From assembly GCA_029865405.1 (NCBI GenBank), contig JAOUGZ010000231.1:1-5270 (forward strand): 5,270 nucleotides of DNA, written 5' to 3'. Under the pieces are notes generated by a model. That model did not search any database and was not told the DNA's origin. It saw only the letters and a program-made list of their open reading frames with translations. A program made the position numbers and the translations under genes. The first letter of the stretch is position 1; each line of letters starts with the position of its first letter. Source of the stretch: Betaproteobacteria bacterium (GTDB taxonomy: Bacteria > Pseudomonadota > Gammaproteobacteria > Burkholderiales > SG8-39). Shown here piece by piece: positions 1 through 5,270 of this stretch.

Positions 1-92
1 ATCGCGTCACGCAGCGGCGGCGGCACCTTGCCCGGGGCGAGTCCGGCCCGTTCCTCCCAGGCCTGGTCGATGATGCGCTCGGCTTGTTCCAT
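1..92 (-). CDS. dapD: DapD, tetrahydrodipicolinate N-succinyltransferase (N-terminal fragment)
   Basis: Partial gene running off the left edge; only 30 complete codons are visible. DapD transfers succinyl from succinyl-CoA to tetrahydrodipicolinate in the cytoplasm, the entry to the succinylase branch of lysine and meso-diaminopimelate synthesis. The visible peptide begins MEQAERIIDQAWEERAGLAP and continues to a VPPPLRDA segment. This fits the family N-terminus, a short helix of the type LqxiIexAfExRaxltP followed by an (V)RdAV-like segment, as in E. coli DapD. The catalytic left-handed beta-helix domain lies outside the window, so activity cannot be judged. The ATG lies 9 bases after the dapC stop, so the two genes are almost certainly cotranscribed, and DapC acts on the product of DapD. 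Identification rests on a short stretch plus this context; another protein with a similar N-terminal helix is possible but unlikely beside dapC. Confidence 0.82.
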   Translation of the reverse strand, partial: MEQAERIIDQAWEERAGLAPGKVPPPLRDA

Positions 93-94
93 GG

Positions 95-100
95 CTCCTC
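95..100 (-). promoter_or_regulatory. Shine-Dalgarno-like GAGGAG before dapD
   Basis: On the minus strand the 9-base gap between the dapC stop and the dapD ATG reads CGAGGAGCC. It contains GAGGAG, a strong match to the anti-Shine-Dalgarno complement. Only two bases separate it from the ATG, shorter than the usual five to nine. It may work as a close-spaced site helped by ribosomes finishing dapC. No other in-frame start fits the DapD family N-terminus better. Confidence 0.5.
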
Positions 101-101
101 G

Positions 102-1268
102 TCAGAGACTGCGGGCGAACTGCCCGATTCTTTGCACCGCCTCGACGCAGTCTTCGAGGGAGGCGACCAGGGCGAGGCGCACGTGGTTGCGCCCCGGGTT
201 GGCGCCTTGCGCGTCGCGCGCGATGAAACTCCCGGGCAGCACGAGCACATTATATTGGCGCTGCAACTCCCGCGCGAAGACCGTATCGTCCACCGGCGTG
301 CGCAGCCAGAGATAGAACCCGCCTTCGGGCATTTCAGCGCCGAGCGGCGCGCCCACCAGCGGCAGCACGGCGCGGTACTTCTGCGCATACAGGCGCCGGT
401 TGGCGCGCACGTGCTCCTCGTCGCGCCAGGCGGCGATCGAGGCCTGCTGCACGGGCAGGCTCATCGCCGAGCCGTGATAGGTGCGATAGAGCAGGAAGCG
501 CTTGAGGATCGCGGCATCGCCGGCGACGAAACCCGAGCGCAAGCCGGGCGCGTTGGAGCGCTTGGACAGGCTCGAGAACGCGACCACGCGATCGAACGCC
601 GTGCGCCCGAGCTGCTGCGCCGCCTGCAGCGCGCCCAGCGGCGGCTGCAGCTCGTCGTAGTAAAGCTCCGAGTAGCACTCGTCCGACGCGATGACGAAGC
701 CGTGGCGATCCGAGAGCTCGAACAGGCGCCGCCAGTCTTCGAGCTTCAGCACGCGTCCCGTCGGGTTGCCCGGCGAGCAGACGTAGGCGAGCTGCACGCC
801 CTGCCAATCGAGCTGCTCGAGGTCCATGCCATCGTTCAAATACACGGGCCGCGCGCCGGCGAGCAGGGCGGCGCCTTCGTAGATCTGATAGAAGGGATTG
901 GGACAGGCGACCCGCGCCGTCCCGCCCGCCGGGTCGATGACGGTCTGCGCGAACGCGAACAGCGCCTCGCGCGAACCGTTGACCGGAAGCACCTGCGTGC
1001 CGGCGTCGAGCGCCGGCAATCCGTAGCGGCGCACGAGCCAGGCGGCGATCGCCTCGCGCAGCGCCGGCGTGCCGGCGGTGGCGGGGTAGGCGGCGAGGCC
1101 GTCGAGCGATCCGGCGAGGGCCGCCTTCACCAGCTCGGGCGTCGCGTGCTTGGGCTCGCCGATCTGCAGGCTGATGGGACGCAGCGCCGGATTGGCCGTC
1201 ACGCCTTCGAGCAGCGCGCGCAGCTTCTCGAAGGGATAGGGTTGCAGCCGCCCCAGGAGCGGATTCAA
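102..1268 (-). CDS. dapC: Succinyldiaminopimelate aminotransferase DapC (PLP-dependent, fold type I)
   Basis: Complete 388-residue class I/II aminotransferase. It interconverts N-succinyl-2-amino-6-ketopimelate plus glutamate with N-succinyl-LL-2,6-diaminopimelate plus 2-oxoglutarate, in the cytosolic lysine/diaminopimelate pathway. Fold-type I landmarks are all present: substrate-loop region [11 protein letters not shown] (about 35-45), NGSREALF at 97-104, SPGNPTG at 165-171 with the PLP-ring Asn168, SDECYSE at 195-201 with Asp196 and Tyr199, the Schiff-base lysine Lys236 in [15 protein letters not shown], and the carboxylate-binding Arg364 in NHVRLAL. Length and the opening [16 protein letters not shown] match proteobacterial DapC, and dapD directly downstream supports that substrate over other aminotransferases such as ArgD or AspC types. 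The start codon is TTG at 1268, chosen because conserved residues begin immediately after it. This TTG overlaps the queF stop (TTGA), which suggests translational coupling. I see no missing catalytic residue or frameshift. Confidence 0.93.
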   Translation of the reverse strand: MNPLLGRLQPYPFEKLRALLEGVTANPALRPISLQIGEPKHATPELVKAALAGSLDGLAAYPATAGTPALREAIAAWLVRRYGLPALDAGTQVLPVNGSREALFAFAQTVIDPAGGTARVACPNPFYQIYEGAALLAGARPVYLNDGMDLEQLDWQGVQLAYVCSPGNPTGRVLKLEDWRRLFELSDRHGFVIASDECYSELYYDELQPPLGALQAAQQLGRTAFDRVVAFSSLSKRSNAPGLRSGFVAGDAAILKRFLLYRTYHGSAMSLPVQQASIAAWRDEEHVRANRRLYAQKYRAVLPLVGAPLGAEMPEGGFYLWLRTPVDDTVFARELQRQYNVLVLPGSFIARDAQGANPGRNHVRLALVASLEDCVEAVQRIGQFARSL

Positions 1269-1639
1269 GCGCCGGCTTTCCAGCCGCGCTTGCGGTGCTC
1301 CGCGACCACGCTGGTGGCGATGCCGCCGCGCACGTTGAAGCGCGCGGTGAGCCGCAGATAGCGGGGACGCAAGGTGCGCACCAGATCGTCGGCGATGCGA
1401 TTCGTGACCGCCTCGTGGAACGCGCCTTCGTTACGGAAAGACCAGGCGTAGAGCTTGAGCGACTTCAGCTCGACGCACAGCCGGTCCGGCACGTACTCGA
1501 GCTCGAGGGCCGCGAAGTCAGGCTGCCCCGTGAGCGGGCACAGGCAGGTGAACTCCGGCAGCGACATCTGAATGCGGTAGTCGCGCGCGGGCGCGGGATT
1601 GCGAAAAGTCTGCAGGCGCTTGCTGGGGCGCGAAGGCAT
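1265..1639 (-). CDS. queF: NADPH-dependent 7-cyano-7-deazaguanine (preQ0) reductase QueF, short form
   Basis: Predicted 124-residue single-domain QueF, the tunnelling-fold enzyme that reduces the nitrile of preQ0 to the amine preQ1 using two NADPH, a late step before insertion into tRNA on the way to queuosine. With the start at 1639, the nucleophile is Cys34 in [13 protein letters not shown] and the proton-donor aspartate is Asp41. The NADPH-binding signature [16 protein letters not shown] spans 57-72, followed by the substrate-pocket pair His75-Glu76. These four residues sit at constant spacing relative to Cys55, Asp62, His96 and Glu97 of Bacillus subtilis QueF. It is the short YkvM-like type, not the long two-module E. 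coli type. The open frame extends upstream to a GTG at 1723, but the extra residues look unlike the family and would overlap smc, so the ATG at 1639 is preferred. No clear Shine-Dalgarno precedes it. It leads the minus-strand unit and overlaps dapC. Confidence 0.92.
   Translation of the reverse strand: MPSRPSKRLQTFRNPAPARDYRIQMSLPEFTCLCPLTGQPDFAALELEYVPDRLCVELKSLKLYAWSFRNEGAFHEAVTNRIADDLVRTLRPRYLRLTARFNVRGGIATSVVAEHRKRGWKAGA
1276..1281 (-). promoter_or_regulatory. Weak ribosome binding site for dapC
   Basis: The minus strand reads GGAAAG seven bases before the TTG start of dapC, inside the last codons of queF. Only the GGA part pairs well with 16S rRNA. A weak site, a TTG start and a four-base overlap with the upstream stop together suggest that dapC translation depends on ribosomes finishing queF. 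This site supports the chosen start but is not strong by itself. Confidence 0.35.
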
Positions 1640-1711
1640 GGGAAATAGCGGTGTTGCGCGGCGAATGGCGAGCGCGCAGATGGTATCATTTTCGAAACCA
1701 GAATAGGCACC
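1640..1711. promoter_or_regulatory. Divergent intergenic promoter region between queF and smc
   Basis: These 72 bases separate the queF and smc starts, which point away from each other, so promoters for both directions must lie here or inside the neighbouring genes. The smc-proximal half is conspicuously AT-richer than the surrounding coding DNA (13 G/C of 31 bases at 1681-1711). It holds an extended -10 toward smc and a perfect 8-bp palindrome TTTCGAAA at 1690-1697. On the queF side I find no convincing sigma70 hexamer pair and no preQ1 riboswitch-like fold or motif. Confidence 0.55.
1681..1689 (+). promoter_or_regulatory. Extended -10 element, candidate smc promoter
   Basis: TGGTATCAT matches the extended -10 pattern TGnTATAAT with one mismatch. 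There is no good -35 hexamer at 17 bases; the nearest TTG-like sequence (TTGCGC at 1654-1659) gives a 24-base spacer, too long. Extended -10 promoters can work without a -35. Transcription would start near 1696, giving a leader of roughly 16 bases before the smc GTG. This is a sequence-pattern prediction only. Confidence 0.42.
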
Positions 1712-4700
1712 GTGCGACTCCACCAGATCCGTCTCTCAGGCTTCAAGTCCTTCGTCGATCCGACGTCGATCCACTTCCCGGGCCAGCTCGTCGGCATCGT
1801 CGGGCCGAACGGCTGCGGCAAGTCGAACGTGATCGACGCGGTGCGCTGGGTGCTGGGCGAGACGCGCGCCTCGGCGCTGCGCGGCGACTCCATGCAGGAC
1901 GTGATCTTCAACGGCTCGGGCAATCGCAAGCCGCTGGCGCGCGCCAGCGTCGAGCTGATGTTCGACAACTCCCTCGGGCGCGCCGGCGGGCAGTGGAACC
2001 AGTACGCCGAGTTGTCCGTGAAGCGCGTCCTGCAGCGCGACGGCGAGTCCTCGTACTACATCAACAACCAGCACGTGCGCCGGCGCGACGTCACCGACAT
2101 GTTCCTCGGCACCGGCCTCGGGCCGCGCGCCTACGCCATCATCGAGCAGGGCATGATCTCGCGCGTCATCGAGGCCAAGCCCGACGAGCTGCGCGTGTTC
2201 CTGGAGGAGGCGGCGGGCGTCTCGCGCTACAAGGAGCGGCGCAAGGAGACCGAGCATCGCCTCGAGGACACGCGCTCGAACCTGGCGCGCGTCACCGACA
2301 TCCGCATGGAGCTCGGCGCGCAGATCGAGAAGCTCGAAGCGCAGGCGAAGGTCGCCACGCGCTACCAGGAGATCCAGGCGGAACTGCAGCTCAAGCAGCA
2401 GCTGCTGTGGTTCCTGCGGCGGCGCGACGCCGCCGCGGAGCGCGAGCGTCATGCGCAGGAAATCGCCGGCCAGGCGAACGCCCTGGAGGCGGGGACGGCG
2501 ACGCTGCGCGAGGTCGAGAGCCGGCTGGAGACGGCGCGCGCCGCGCACTACGCCGCGGGCGACAGCATGAACGCGGCGCAGGCGGCGCTGTATGCGGCGA
2601 ACGCGGAGGTGGCGCGCCTGGAGTCGGAGCTGCGCCACGTCGAGGAAACGCGCCAGCGGCTCGAATTCCAGCATGCCGAGCGGCGCACGCAGCTCGGCAC
2701 CTGGCGCGAGCAGCGCGCGCAGCTCACGCAGGCGCTGCACATGTGGGCCGGGCGCGCCGGCGGCGCGCGCCAGCGGGTGAGCGACGCACAGGCGCGCGCG
2801 ACGCTGGAAGGCGGCAGGCTGCCCGAAGCCGAGCGCGCATTCCGGCAGGCGCAGGAGCAACAGACCGAATGCCGCAGCCAGCTGCTGCGCGCGGAGAGCC
2901 GCGCCCAGCTGGAGCAGTCCAACCTCGAGCACGTGGAGCGCGCTCTGGCGGCCCTGGCGCAGCGGCGCGAGCGCCTGCTGACGGAGCGCCGGTCGCTGCT
3001 GCAGCCCGACGCTGCCGCGCTCGCGGCGCAGGAAGCGCGACGCGCCGCCGGCGACGCGGCGATCGTCGAAGGCGAGGCGACGCTGACCGGACTGCAGGCG
3101 GAGTGCGACGCCCTCGAAGCCGAGCGGGCCTCGGCCGAGGAGCACCTGTCCGTCGCGTCGCACGAGCACGCCGCCGCCGAAGCGCAGCTCGCGACCCTGG
3201 GGCAGATCCAGGCGGCGGCAGAAGACAATGCGCCGCTGCGCGATTGGCTCGAGCGCAACGACCTGCACGCGCTGCCGCGCCTCTGGCAGCAGGTGCGCAT
3301 CGATCCGGGTTGGGAAGTGGCCGTGGAATCGGTGCTGCGAGAGCGCCTGCACGCGCTCGATGTCGCCGATGCAGCGCGCCTGGATGCCGTGGCGGCGGAT
3401 GTGCCGCCGGTGAAGGCGGGCGTGCTCAGCCATGGCGCCGCGCGCGGCGCACCGGCGCTCGCGGGTTATGAAGCCCTCGCCGCCAAGGTGCATGCTGCCA
3501 CGACCGAGCTGGGCGGTGCGCTCTCCGACTGGCTGGCGCAAGCCTATGTGTGCGAAGGCGCGCCGCGCGCGGCGGAGCGCGAAAGGCTTCCGGCGGGCGC
3601 CGTGCTCGTCAATCGCGATGGACACCAGTTCACGCGGTACACCGTGGCGTTTCATGCGCCCGATCCGGCGGACGCGGGCTTGCTCGCGCGCCAGGCTGAA
3701 ATCGAGAGCCTGCAAGGCAAGGTCGGCGAGCTCGCGCAGTCGCTGGCCGGGGCGCGCGCGCGCAGCGAGGCGACGGTCGCGGCGCTCGCGGCGCGGCAAA
3801 CCGCCCTGGAAGCGGCTCGCGATGCGCTCGCCGCGCAGCAGCAGGCGCGCCACGAGCTGCAGATCGAGTTGCTCAAGCTGCAGCAGGCAGAGGAGCGCTA
3901 CCGCGAGCGCAGCGGCCAGATCGACGGCGAGCTCGCGCTTGTCGCCCAGGCAGCCGGGCAGGACGAGGCGCGGCGCGCCCAGTGCAGCGCGGCGACGCAG
4001 CAAGTCGGCCAGGAGATCGCCGCCGCGCGCGCGCAGCTGGACGCGGTGCGGGCGGCCTATGTCGCCGCGGAGACGGCACTCGAGACGCAGCGCCACGCCG
4101 TGCAGCAGGCCGAGCGCGACGCGCAGGACGCCGTGTTCGGCGAGCGTGAATGCAGCGCCAAGATCGCCGAGATCGATGCCTCGGTGCGCCTCATCGACCA
4201 GCAGATCGAGCGCGCGGATGCCGAGCTCGGCAAGCTCACCGAGGAGCTGGCGGTCGATCCCGTGCCCGAGGTGCGCGGCGCGCTCGAAAGCGCGGTCGAG
4301 GTGCGCATCGAGCGCGAAAAGGCGCTCGCCGCCGCGCGTAACGGCGTCGAAGCCGCCGCCGGCGCGCTGCGCGCGCTGGAAGAGGAGCGGCTGCAGGCCG
4401 AAGCGCAATTGGCGCCGTTGCGCGAGCGCATTGGCGAGCTGCGACTCAAGGAGCAGGCCGCGCAGATCAATCGCGACCAGTTCGACAGCCAACTGCGCGA
4501 CGGGGGCGCGGACGAGGCGCGCCTCGCGGCCCAGGCCGATGGCGCGCCGCGGCCCTCGTCCCTGCAGGGCGAGATCACGCGGCTCACGCAGGCACTGGGC
4601 GAGCTCGGCGCCGTCAACCTCGCCGCGCTCGAGGAGCTGAGAACCAGCCTGGAACGCAAGGAATACCTGGATGCGCAGGCGCTCGACCTGGAAGAGGCGG

Positions 4701-5227
4701 TGCGCACGATGGAGGACGCGATACGGCGCATCGACCGCGAGACGCGCGAGCTGCTGCGCGAGACCTTCGACAGCGTGAACCGGCACTTCGGCGCCCTGTT
4801 CCCGGTGCTGTTCGGCGGCGGCGAGGCGCGCCTCATCATGACCGGCGAGGAGATCCTGGATGCGGGCGTGCAGGTGATGGCGCACCCGCCGGGCAAGCGC
4901 AACACCAGCATCCACCTGCTCTCGGGCGGCGAAAAGGCGCTGACCGCGATCGCGCTGGTATTCTCCATGTTCCAGCTCAATCCGGCGCCGTTCTGCCTGC
5001 TCGACGAAGTCGACGCGCCCCTCGATGACAGCAATACGGAGCGCTTCTGCAGCCTGGTGCGCAAGATGTCCGCGCAGACGCAGTTCCTGTTCATCAGCCA
5101 CAACAAGATCACCATGGAGATGGCGGCGCAGCTGATCGGCGTCACCATGCCCGAATCAGGCGTATCGCGCGTCGTGGCCGTGGACATCGACGAGGCGCTG
5201 CGCATCCGGGAGGAGCTCGCCGCCTGA
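1712..5227 (+). CDS. smc: Chromosome partition/condensin protein SMC
   Basis: Complete 1171-residue SMC ATPase, the core of the SMC-ScpAB condensin that organises and helps segregate the chromosome. The N-terminal head holds Walker A GPNGCGKS at 31-38, Arg57 in SALRGDS (the position of the B. subtilis arginine finger) and Q-loop Gln146 in IIEQGMI. About 170-503 is an Ala/Arg/Glu/Gln-rich coiled-coil arm. About 504-655 is the non-coiled hinge, including [20 protein letters not shown], like proteobacterial SMC hinges. About 660-1016 is the returning arm. The C-terminal head has FGGGEARL, signature [10 protein letters not shown] at 1070-1079, Walker B FCLLDE at 1094-1099 with catalytic Glu1099, the D-loop DAPLDD and switch His1130 in ISHNKITME. 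Length is normal and no motif is broken. The GTG start is supported by the family-like opening [16 protein letters not shown] right after it; only a weak TAGG sits upstream. No scpA or scpB is in this window. Confidence 0.97.
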   Translation: MRLHQIRLSGFKSFVDPTSIHFPGQLVGIVGPNGCGKSNVIDAVRWVLGETRASALRGDSMQDVIFNGSGNRKPLARASVELMFDNSLGRAGGQWNQYAELSVKRVLQRDGESSYYINNQHVRRRDVTDMFLGTGLGPRAYAIIEQGMISRVIEAKPDELRVFLEEAAGVSRYKERRKETEHRLEDTRSNLARVTDIRMELGAQIEKLEAQAKVATRYQEIQAELQLKQQLLWFLRRRDAAAERERHAQEIAGQANALEAGTATLREVESRLETARAAHYAAGDSMNAAQAALYAANAEVARLESELRHVEETRQRLEFQHAERRTQLGTWREQRAQLTQALHMWAGRAGGARQRVSDAQARATLEGGRLPEAERAFRQAQEQQTECRSQLLRAESRAQLEQSNLEHVERALAALAQRRERLLTERRSLLQPDAAALAAQEARRAAGDAAIVEGEATLTGLQAECDALEAERASAEEHLSVASHEHAAAEAQLATLGQIQAAAEDNAPLRDWLERNDLHALPRLWQQVRIDPGWEVAVESVLRERLHALDVADAARLDAVAADVPPVKAGVLSHGAARGAPALAGYEALAAKVHAATTELGGALSDWLAQAYVCEGAPRAAERERLPAGAVLVNRDGHQFTRYTVAFHAPDPADAGLLARQAEIESLQGKVGELAQSLAGARARSEATVAALAARQTALEAARDALAAQQQARHELQIELLKLQQAEERYRERSGQIDGELALVAQAAGQDEARRAQCSAATQQVGQEIAAARAQLDAVRAAYVAAETALETQRHAVQQAERDAQDAVFGERECSAKIAEIDASVRLIDQQIERADAELGKLTEELAVDPVPEVRGALESAVEVRIEREKALAAARNGVEAAAGALRALEEERLQAEAQLAPLRERIGELRLKEQAAQINRDQFDSQLRDGGADEARLAAQADGAPRPSSLQGEITRLTQALGELGAVNLAALEELRTSLERKEYLDAQALDLEEAVRTMEDAIRRIDRETRELLRETFDSVNRHFGALFPVLFGGGEARLIMTGEEILDAGVQVMAHPPGKRNTSIHLLSGGEKALTAIALVFSMFQLNPAPFCLLDEVDAPLDDSNTERFCSLVRKMSAQTQFLFISHNKITMEMAAQLIGVTMPESGVSRVVAVDIDEALRIREELAA

Positions 5228-5255
5228 ACGCGGCGGGCCGGCCACCGCCCGGGCC
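5228..5255 (+). other. Short GC-rich gap between smc and the next gene
   Basis: This 28-base spacer is almost wholly G/C. It contains the palindrome GGCCGGCC and could form a small GGCGG/CCGCC hairpin (5232-5236 with 5245-5249), but there is no following T-run, so it does not look like an intrinsic terminator. The short spacing and same orientation favour cotranscription of smc with the following gene. No convincing Shine-Dalgarno is visible. Confidence 0.4.
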
Positions 5256-5270
5256 ATGAGCGACCTGCAG
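5256..5270 (+). CDS. Start of downstream gene, probably cell-division protein ZipA (fragment)
   Basis: An ATG at 5256 opens a frame reading MSDLQ before the window ends. In betaproteobacteria smc is commonly followed by zipA and then ligA, and ZipA proteins of that group often begin with a short MS(D/E)LQ-like segment before an N-terminal membrane anchor. ZipA tethers FtsZ to the inner membrane at the division site. Five residues cannot prove this: identity is inferred from gene order, and the start itself lacks a clear ribosome binding site. Confidence 0.4.

Noticed and set aside
84..1361. 425-codon plus-strand frame opposite dapC
   Set aside because: It is the in-register complement of dapC and runs past its start into the opposite strand of queF. 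The translation is Arg/Gly/Ala-rich and lacks domains, whereas dapC has a full aminotransferase motif set.
1640..1711. preQ1 riboswitch upstream of queF
   Set aside because: Such a switch would make sense for a queuosine gene, but the minus-strand leader shows neither the preQ1-I stem with its A-rich tail nor another recognisable aptamer pattern.
1640..1723. 28-residue N-terminal extension of queF from a GTG at 1723
   Set aside because: The added residues do not resemble QueF, would cover the intergenic promoter and overlap smc. The ATG at 1639 leaves a normal short-form QueF.
1651..3471. 606-codon plus-strand frame overlapping the first half of smc
   Set aside because: It is an out-of-frame shadow of smc with an extreme Arg/Ala/Gly composition and no recognisable motif. 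The smc frame explains the region.
3432..4640. 402-codon plus-strand frame inside smc
   Set aside because: It is an Arg/Ser/Ala-rich low-complexity translation in the third frame across the coiled-coil arm, typical of high-GC shadow frames.
1736..5101. 1121-codon open frame antisense to nearly all of smc
   Set aside because: Its codons are in exact register with smc codons on the other strand, so a stop arises only where smc uses TTA, CTA or TCA. These codons are rare in GC-rich genes; the frame ends at the TCA of smc codon 9. The product is Leu/Arg/Ala-rich with no recognisable domain, while smc has every SMC motif.
4057..5205. 382-codon minus-strand frame opposite the smc C-terminal part
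   Set aside because: It is Ser/Arg/Ala-rich, has no domain and no upstream signals, and lies wholly opposite the strongly conserved SMC C-terminal head.
5228..5255. Intrinsic terminator after smc
   Set aside because: A small GC hairpin is possible, but there is no T-run and the next start codon follows immediately.

Overview
The window is a high-GC, densely packed stretch of bacterial chromosome. It most resembles a betaproteobacterium. The evidence is an SMC-type condensin (rather than MukB) with a proteobacterial-style hinge, a DapC-type succinyldiaminopimelate aminotransferase whose N-terminus ([16 protein letters not shown]) is typical of Burkholderiales and relatives, and the layout dapD-dapC / smc / (probable) zipA, which I recall from that group. 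The taxon is an inference from gene content and order, not a measured phylogeny.

Layout from left to right. Positions 1-92 (minus) hold the first 30 codons of dapD, cut by the window edge. Positions 102-1268 (minus) hold complete dapC. Positions 1265-1639 (minus) hold queF, a short NADPH-dependent preQ0 reductase whose stop overlaps the TTG start of dapC by four bases. Positions 1640-1711 are a relatively AT-rich 72-bp gap between divergent genes, with a good extended -10 element facing smc. Positions 1712-5227 (plus) hold complete smc with a GTG start. After a 28-bp gap, an ATG at 5256 opens a reading frame starting MSDLQ, which is probably zipA.

The minus-strand genes form a tight unit, queF-dapC-dapD. 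It joins a queuosine (tRNA modification) step to two consecutive steps of the succinylase branch of lysine/meso-diaminopimelate synthesis: DapD makes N-succinyl-2-amino-6-ketopimelate and DapC transaminates it to N-succinyl-LL-2,6-diaminopimelate. On the plus strand, smc (chromosome organisation) is followed by what is probably a cell-division gene.

I see no mobile element, CRISPR array, tRNA/rRNA gene, riboswitch or clear intrinsic terminator, and no evidence of a previously undescribed system. The points worth a second look are modest: queF at the head of the dapCD unit, the four-base stop/start overlap with a TTG start, and the compact divergent promoter. Several very long open frames on the opposite strand or in other frames are composition artefacts and are recorded as rejected.
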